Below are positions 16,328 through 20,603 of a stretch of DNA of 20,603 nucleotides, one piece after another. The stretch spans positions 1-20,603 of the forward strand of contig JAKBBA010000056.1 of NCBI GenBank assembly GCA_021808665.1, in the 5' to 3' direction. Positions within the stretch are counted from its first letter, which is position 1; every line of letters starts with the position of its first letter. The notes beneath the pieces were generated by a model that saw nothing but the letters and a program-made list of their open reading frames with translations, was not told the origin of the DNA and did not search any database. The DNA is from Actinomycetes bacterium. Its GTDB lineage: Bacteria; Actinomycetota; Acidimicrobiia; Acidimicrobiales; Palsa-688. Made by a program: the position numbers and the translations under genes.

Positions 16328-17391
16328 GGCTCGTATACGCAAAAGGCCTTGTTAGAATTAAACACTTCGGTACGGACCATATCTGCCCAGTTCGGAGTGC
16401 GCCGGCCAAGTTCTTCCATCGCCCCTACTAAGCAGAACCAGTTCAGCATCTCCTGCTGGCCGGATCGTTCGAGATCGCCAACCGCCTTGGAACGCCATTG
16501 ATTCGTGTCACCTTGTAGAAGCGCCTGGTATAACTCCATGTCGGCATCGGTGTCCGGTCTGAGACGCCATGTCTTGTCGCACAAGAACGCGTGCGACCAA
16601 CTTGAGGACGCTACGAGCGCGACCTTGAGCGGCTGATCAGCGAAGAAACGGGCGACTGCAGCGCCGACATCCATCATGTGACTAGGTGAAGGCGAGGGCG
16701 GGTCCAGCTCACGCTGCTCGCCGAACCTGCTGAGAAAACCCTTGTAGCTCACTACCTTGCGGCCGTAGCAATTCACGGGAAAGGGGATTATCGGATAGCT
16801 GAATCCTCTACGGTCATAATCGAGGTAGAGGATCGCGTTCAGAAAGGCGTGCGGAAGACCCGGATGGTGAAGCTGGGTGTAGCTGTACGCAACCGGTAGG
16901 TCGTCTTCAGTCAGCGCTGTCACCAAGGCTTTGGCCAGATCCGGTCGACCTCGAACGATGAATGACGTTGAAGGAGGTTCATTCCAGATGTTCGCCTTCC
17001 CAACCATATCGGACGACTCCTGAACCATCTTCCACGGATACAGGAGTAGATCGCCGTAAGCCAAGACTGCGTACGGGGGAATGACATCCTCGCGGAAGTT
17101 CTCGTACTGGTCGTCCCCCCAGATGAGGAGGACATCGGGCGAGAAATCGTCTAGGACTTGACGAACTTCACGGAAGGCGGCCACAAGCCGAGTACGGTGC
17201 TCACTGGCGGCTGCCGCCCCCCCGTCGTCAGCCCACTCTCGCCGCATTTCCTTCGGCCAGGTTTCCGGCTGCTTCTCCGCGGCGGGGATATCAGGATCCT
17301 CAAGTGTCCATCGGAGTATCCCAGCCATGTCTTCGTCGCGCCCGCTCAGCGGCGGGTAGTGGGAGAGACCGATTCCGAGAATCTCACCCAC
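16318..17391 (-). CDS. Class III extradiol ring-cleavage dioxygenase (LigB superfamily)
   Basis: A 357-residue LigB-type enzyme expected to open a catecholic ring next to its two hydroxyls with Fe(II). Candidate site residues are His11 (GLSHYPP), His267 (ASSSWSH, the position of the LigB catalytic histidine) and Glu314 (GQQEMLNW). The second LigB metal histidine (NDH) aligns with Gln95 in WGDDQYENF, a replacement I recall from a related subfamily. It is probably the first gene of the upper operon. GTG 17391 starts it, with no clear ribosome site. There is no sign of the small LigA-type partner. The adjacent ACMSD-like gene suggests a carboxylated substrate such as protocatechuate, cleaved in the 2,3 position. 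Confidence 0.75.
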   Translation of the reverse strand: MGEILGIGLSHYPPLSGRDEDMAGILRWTLEDPDIPAAEKQPETWPKEMRREWADDGGAAAASEHRTRLVAAFREVRQVLDDFSPDVLLIWGDDQYENFREDVIPPYAVLAYGDLLLYPWKMVQESSDMVGKANIWNEPPSTSFIVRGRPDLAKALVTALTEDDLPVAYSYTQLHHPGLPHAFLNAILYLDYDRRGFSYPIIPFPVNCYGRKVVSYKGFLSRFGEQRELDPPSPSPSHMMDVGAAVARFFADQPLKVALVASSSWSHAFLCDKTWRLRPDTDADMELYQALLQGDTNQWRSKAVGDLERSGQQEMLNWFCLVGAMEELGRRTPNWADMVRTEVFNSNKAFCVYEPTC

Positions 17392-17466
17392 GATTGTATC
17401 CCGGACACGTTGCAGTGGTCCCCGCGAGGGTACGTGGGCGGCTGGTCACAACTTTGTTCGGCATGT

Positions 17467-17482
17467 CTCGTGCTGGCACGAG
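17467..17482. repeat. 16-base palindrome, CTCGTGC-TG-GCACGAG
   Basis: Perfect 7-base arms with two bases between them. It lies in the presumed leader of the upper operon, about 75 bases before the dioxygenase start. It could be an operator or, given the 2-base centre, more likely a dimer-binding site than a hairpin. The binding protein is unknown. Confidence 0.45.
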
Positions 17483-17545
17483 GATCTCCCTCATCAGAAT
17501 GCGCGGATCTCTTCTTCGAGGAGTTTCCTCCCACGTGGCAGATGT

Positions 17546-17575
17546 CCACAAGGATCATGTTCCGTGTCCCGGAAC
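17546..17575 (-). promoter_or_regulatory. Candidate IclR operator (site 2) with promoter -35 element
   Basis: GTTCC-N7-GGAAC occupies 17559-17575, with the same arms and spacing as at 5501-5517. Read on the minus strand, it is followed after exactly 7 bases by TTGTGG (17546-17551), just as site 1 is followed after 7 bases by TTGGAA. The -10 expected near 17523-17528 is poor (GGAAAC), which would fit an activator-dependent promoter. It is the likely control site of the upper operon. Confidence 0.5.
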
Positions 17576-17863
17576 GCCCCTTCGCCGGAGCTGAGAATAA
17601 GACGAAAGACGGTTCGAATCAAAATGTTTCGTGTTTTAGTTCCCGGTCGATGTTCGTCTTGGCTATGCGATGACCCGGGTGCCGTGCCCCCGGGTGGCGT
17701 TTTCTTCCCCGGCGCTTGGACTCATCGACTTGCTCGTCCTTGGAGAACGACGCCGCTTCACCGTTGCCCGAACGACGGAATTCGTCAAGCAGCTTCACCA
17801 ACGTGCCTGTGCAGCTCCGAAACCGACCCGACATACCCTAACCACGCCTGCAACGCATCCACT

Positions 17864-18144
17864 CTAGAAGGGGTCGACCTTGGACAAGGTGAAATGCGGG
17901 GGCGTACGCATTGACTTTACCTCCTGCCCGAACTCGAGAACGTCGTAGCCGGCCGACAGCCAGGCCCATCTGTCCGGGAACGGCCCCGCCAAGTCGCCGT
18001 CCGACGTGCCGGCGGTGATACCTCGATCCGAGATGATCTTCCTTGCCGCCGACACGTCACGGTGCGAACAGCCCACCGCCTCGAAGATCTGCCGATAACT
18101 CCAGTCCTAAAATGCAAAGCCATGATCGCGCGATAATCCAGCAT
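17864..18144 (-). pseudogene. IS21-family transposase IstA, N-terminal relic with frameshift
   Basis: From ATG 18144 the reading MLDYRAIMALHF is the usual IstA start. After it a 1-base slip moves the frame, and the match continues as DWSYRQIFEAVGCSHRDVSAARK, then a segment corresponding to the 'FPD...S-xx-Y' region and SMRTPPHFTLSK, before a stop at 17864. This is the DNA-binding N-terminus of IstA only. The DDE catalytic domain and the IstB ATPase gene are absent. It is a decayed fragment and marks the right-hand edge of the catabolic block. Confidence 0.68.
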
Positions 18145-18802
18145 CCCTGCGTCCTCGCAAAGACGTGGCGACACCCAACGCGTCAGCGTAGCCACGAAGA
18201 CCAGCACCAAGGCCGGCGTCCGCCAACGTTGCATCGCCCGATGCCACTGTGTGCGCCTCTTTTGATTTGGCGGTTCAGCTGTCGGGCTTGCTGGCACCGT
18301 CGATGCTGCCTGCCGGTTCGGGTGCTCGGATTTGGGTGTTTGCTCGCGACGGCTCCGTCGTTTGATTACCGTGCAGCTGGTGTGGGGGTGCGGGCTTGGC
18401 GTCACGATCGCAGCGGGCTCTACCAGCTGACTTGTGAGGGCAAACCGCCCGGCCGGCCGTTAGGACGGCCCGGCGGTGCGCCCGCCGGCGGGTGCGCTAC
18501 AGGCCCCTCCCGCCGTCAGCCACCACTTCGCCGATGGCAGGCCGGGTCAGGCGTCTGGCCTGGGCTGCAACGTTTACGGCAACCCTGCGGCAACGCTTGG
18601 GCAACCACGGCAGCTGTCGCAAACCTGGCAGAGTAGACCGTCGCGAGAGACGCCGGGCTGATTCCTGTGTGCGATCAATCGACAGAACCGGCTCCGCGGT
18701 CGCGGTGGGCTCGACAGGGCACGACAACTGACCGAGGATCGGTGGCGAGTCAATACGGCACGCCGAAAACGGTTGGCCTACAGTGACTTGGACCTCGACG
18801 GG
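18145..18802. other. Gene-free stretch between the IS21 relic and the nurA-like gene
   Basis: About 660 GC-rich bases with no gene I can support. The part beside the IstA start may be the IS21 left end, but I cannot identify a terminal repeat. A plus-strand frame open from 18192 to 18365 has protein-like composition (hydrophobic/aromatic, ending RDGSVV) but no start or known family. An imperfect GC-rich hairpin lies at 18449-18476. No terminator with a U-tract is visible after the nurA-like gene. Confidence 0.4.
18449..18476. repeat. GC-rich imperfect hairpin
   Basis: Arms of about 12 bases, CCGGCCGGCCGT and ACGGCCCGGCGG, pair in 10 of 12 positions around the loop TAGG. No T-run follows on either strand. 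It may act as a transcription barrier downstream of the nurA-like gene or may only reflect GC-rich composition. Confidence 0.35.
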
Positions 18803-19804
18803 CTACGAGCCGGCGGTTTGCAGCGATCGTAGGAGCAGCCGCGCGTCGCCGAGACGGTGTCGCAGGTCGTGTTCGAGTCCGCCGATTGGGATGAGGTTCT
18901 GCGGAGCGCGGGGTTCGCGAAACTCTTTGCTGGCATGTGGGGGTAGAACCGCCTGGCTGACGTTAGCGAGGGCCACTACTTGAGACGCGGGCAGGTCGGC
19001 CGCGCACTCGATTCGTACCACGCCGGCCCAGGGTGCTCGGCTGGCTGCGGGCAAGCGGAGGTACCACGAGTGCCTGTCCCATCCGGTGCCGAGCAGGAAG
19101 ACCGGGGTCCGCTCTCCGGGTTTTAACGTCCCGACGATAGCGTTGAGCTGGGAGGCAAGGTAGGTCGTCCGGTGCGTCTTGATGTAGCCGAGCGTCCTCG
19201 GTAGGTGACCTCGTCCCTTGAGCGGTCCGTCGATGATCAGCAGGTCAAGATCCGGATCGGGTCCGTGATCGCCTAGCGCTGCGCGGGCAGCGAGAGCGGT
19301 CGCTACCTCCAGCTCGCCGAGGCGTTTCTGCAGGCCCAAGCTAAGGGCAGTCATCAGCGTCTGGCCAGCCGGCACCGTCGTGTGTGCAACTCTCCATATG
19401 TCGGCAGGTGTGACGACGTCGGTGGCATGCGTTGAGGTAGTAACCAGCAAGCGACGGCTCTCGACTGTGACGATATGGGCTCTACCTGCGCAGCAGCAGA
19501 CGACACCCGCTGCGATCGACGCACAGATGCTCGGCTGCGGCGTTTCGACCGGTTCGGCTGGGTCGATCCACACCCGGGCGTCGATCCGGCGGACGCCGTC
19601 GACGAAGAGCAGGGCGCTCGGTTGGATCACCGGCTCGCTGGCGCTGATCGGTTTCCAGTCATCGTGGGCTGTCTCGACGTTCGCGTCGACGGCTTGCGCC
19701 GATTCGGCAGCGAGGTCGTCGCCTTCGGCGTCGAAAGCGTTACCGTACGCTGGGTCCCAGCCATCAACTGTGAATCGCATGGCCGTCTTCTCGGTCGTGC
19801 TCAT
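18803..19804 (-). CDS. NurA-domain-like nuclease
   Basis: A 333-residue protein with the NurA pattern. An acidic motif in a hydrophobic strand, LLFVDGVRRIDARVW, has Asp69 and Asp75. A second acidic strand follows, LDLLIIDGPL with Asp192, and then GYIKTHR with Lys209. NurA enzymes are Mn-dependent 5'-3' nucleases that resect DNA ends, usually with the HerA pump and near Mre11-Rad50. Here the gene overlaps the end of an SbcC/Rad50-like gene as ATGA, so it is translationally coupled to it. The first ~60 residues are acidic and variable. Assignment rests on these motifs and on memory of actinobacterial homologues annotated as hypothetical or NurA; nuclease activity is inferred. Confidence 0.65.
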   Translation of the reverse strand: MSTTEKTAMRFTVDGWDPAYGNAFDAEGDDLAAESAQAVDANVETAHDDWKPISASEPVIQPSALLFVDGVRRIDARVWIDPAEPVETPQPSICASIAAGVVCCCAGRAHIVTVESRRLLVTTSTHATDVVTPADIWRVAHTTVPAGQTLMTALSLGLQKRLGELEVATALAARAALGDHGPDPDLDLLIIDGPLKGRGHLPRTLGYIKTHRTTYLASQLNAIVGTLKPGERTPVFLLGTGWDRHSWYLRLPAASRAPWAGVVRIECAADLPASQVVALANVSQAVLPPHASKEFREPRAPQNLIPIGGLEHDLRHRLGDARLLLRSLQTAGS

Positions 19805-20603
19805 AGGGTTTCTCGGTGGACGGTGCTACCGCGCGGGTCACGGTTGACTCGGAACCGAACCGGCACCCTGGCGGCGAGGCCGGGCACGTGGGTGATGACG
19901 CCGACCATCCGCCCGACGTTCATGGCCAGCGATTCGAGCGTGTCGGCCACGACCTCGAGGGTGTTCTCGTCTAGCGTTCCGAAACCCTCGTCGACGAAGA
20001 GCGCTTCGAGCTGGACGGCGCCGTTATTGGCCAGGGCGCCGAGATTTTGGGCGAGGGCGAGGGCGAGGGCAAGCGAGGCCTGGAAGGTTTCCCCGCCCGA
20101 CAAGGTCTTGACGGGCCGCACGGCATCGGCGTCGGCGTGGTCGATGATCGCGAAGTTGGCGTCGTCGGCCTCCGACAGGGACAGCTCGAACTGGCCGCCA
20201 GACAGATCCATGAGCGCGCGGGACGCCGAGGTGACCAGAACTTCAAGGGCATTACGGTTCAGCCACCGAGGGAAGCCGTTGACGGCGAGCAGGTCGCCGA
20301 GCTGTTTGGCGACAGCGGAGTGCTCCCGCGCCTTGGTGATCTCGTCGACTGTCAAAGCGCGGCGGTCTCGGGCCTGCTTGATGTATTGAACGGCGGCGGT
20401 GGTCTGAGCGCCGGCGGCGGCGACGGCAGCAGCGGCCCAGACGTCGGGTGAGCGGCTGTCATCGGCGGCGACGTCCGCTTCAGTTAGGAGTCGGCGGATC
20501 TCGCTGTCGAGCTTGTTGCTATCGCAAACGCGTTTCTCGGCGATAGCCGCCGCCTTGTCGCGACTTCCCTTCGCCTTGGCCGCCGCGGCAGCCGACCACT
20601 CGA
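19801..20603 (-). CDS. sbcC: SbcC/Rad50-like ATPase, C-terminal part (runs off window)
   Basis: The frame is open to the window edge, so only the last ~267 residues are present. The first ~80 residues are Ala/Lys/Glu-rich and helix-forming, as in the SbcC coiled coil. The C-terminal lobe has the ABC signature LSGGETFQASLALALALAQ, the Walker B/D-loop LFVDEGFGTLDENTLE and the final ITHVPGLAARVPVRFRV, all typical of SbcC. With its SbcD nuclease partner this ATPase opens and trims DNA ends and hairpins. The TTG at 20355 is internal, not the start. The stop overlaps the nurA-like ATG by four bases. Confidence 0.85.
   Translation of the reverse strand, partial: EWSAAAAAKAKGSRDKAAAIAEKRVCDSNKLDSEIRRLLTEADVAADDSRSPDVWAAAAVAAAGAQTTAAVQYIKQARDRRALTVDEITKAREHSAVAKQLGDLLAVNGFPRWLNRNALEVLVTSASRALMDLSGGQFELSLSEADDANFAIIDHADADAVRPVKTLSGGETFQASLALALALAQNLGALANNGAVQLEALFVDEGFGTLDENTLEVVADTLESLAMNVGRMVGVITHVPGLAARVPVRFRVNRDPRGSTVHRETL

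Larger units (their letters stand above)
17392..17863. other. Non-coding leader/upstream region of the upper operon
   Basis: About 470 bases without a credible gene. The open frames on both strands lack family patterns and ribosome sites. The region holds a 16-base palindrome (17467-17482) and the operator-like palindrome at 17559-17575 with a -35-like hexamer beyond it. If transcription starts near 17515, the upper-operon message has a leader of about 125 bases. The part from ~17600 to 17863 shows nothing I recognise and joins the IS21 relic. Confidence 0.5.

Noticed and set aside
17392..17397. TACAAT as -10 element of the dioxygenase gene
   Set aside because: It lies almost directly against the GTG start, too close for transcription to begin before the codon, and no -35 is visible.
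17158..17673. Plus-strand open frame of 171 codons over the dioxygenase start
   Set aside because: It is a shadow of the minus-strand dioxygenase gene and its leader, with no recognisable domain.
17619..17834. Possible 71-residue minus-strand gene
   Set aside because: There is no family pattern, ribosome site or neighbour in phase, and its composition is highly charged and repetitive.
18043..18636. Plus-strand open frame of 197 codons
   Set aside because: It is Arg/Pro/Cys-rich and low in information, and runs antisense to the IstA relic. It looks like a GC-driven spurious frame.
20050..20078. Tandem GAGGGC-type hexamer repeats
   Set aside because: They encode the alternating Leu-Ala helix after the SbcC signature motif, a normal part of the protein.

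Overview
The window is high-GC DNA from an actinobacterium, probably of the Mycobacteriales/Pseudonocardiales type. This rests on the GC content, GTG/TTG starts, actinobacterial-style relics of mobile elements (a seven-CxxC zinc-ribbon protein, an IS3 and an IS21 transposase), a probably leaderless regulator gene, and the families present. I see no RNA genes or CRISPR array. The genus cannot be fixed from the sequence.

Layout. (1) 1-743 is a graveyard of mobile DNA: an AT-rich segment with an inverted repeat, a truncated zinc-ribbon gene and the tail of an IS3-family transposase with its terminal repeat. (2) 875-5430, minus strand, is a tight operon of lower meta-cleavage genes in the order hydratase, acylating acetaldehyde dehydrogenase, aldolase, decarboxylase, tautomerase, hydrolase. 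This is dmpEFGHI order followed by dmpD. (3) 5536-6348, plus strand, is a divergent IclR-family regulator. (4) 6376-17391, minus strand, is a long upper-pathway and uptake block: class III (LigB-type) extradiol dioxygenase, ACMSD-like decarboxylase, branched-chain-type ABC transporter (LivK, LivH, a LivM-LivG fusion, LivF), Rieske dioxygenase alpha and beta subunits, a small dioxygenase-associated protein, a TSUP permease and a divergent PdxA-family dehydrogenase. (5) 17392-18802 is non-genic and holds regulatory palindromes and a frameshifted IS21 IstA relic. (6) 18803-20603 carries a NurA-like nuclease overlapping the 3' end of an SbcC/Rad50-like ATPase, chromosomal-type DNA-repair genes unrelated to the catabolic block.

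How it may work. An aromatic acid is taken up by the ABC transporter. The Rieske oxygenase dihydroxylates it, and the PdxA-like enzyme (TphB is a PdxA homologue) oxidises, possibly with decarboxylation, to a catecholic acid. The LigB-type enzyme cleaves the ring, the ACMSD-like enzyme removes a carboxylate, and the Dmp-type enzymes convert the hydroxymuconic semialdehyde to pyruvate and acetyl-CoA. The gene set resembles the protocatechuate 2,3-cleavage (pra) pathway of Paenibacillus joined to a phthalate-isomer-type upper pathway. The substrate is inferred, not shown.

The most striking non-coding signal is a shared palindrome, GTTCC-N7-GGAAC. It occurs upstream of both catabolic operons, each time exactly 7 bp before a -35-like TTG hexamer. 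It is a good candidate operator for the IclR regulator and would tie the two operons into one regulon.
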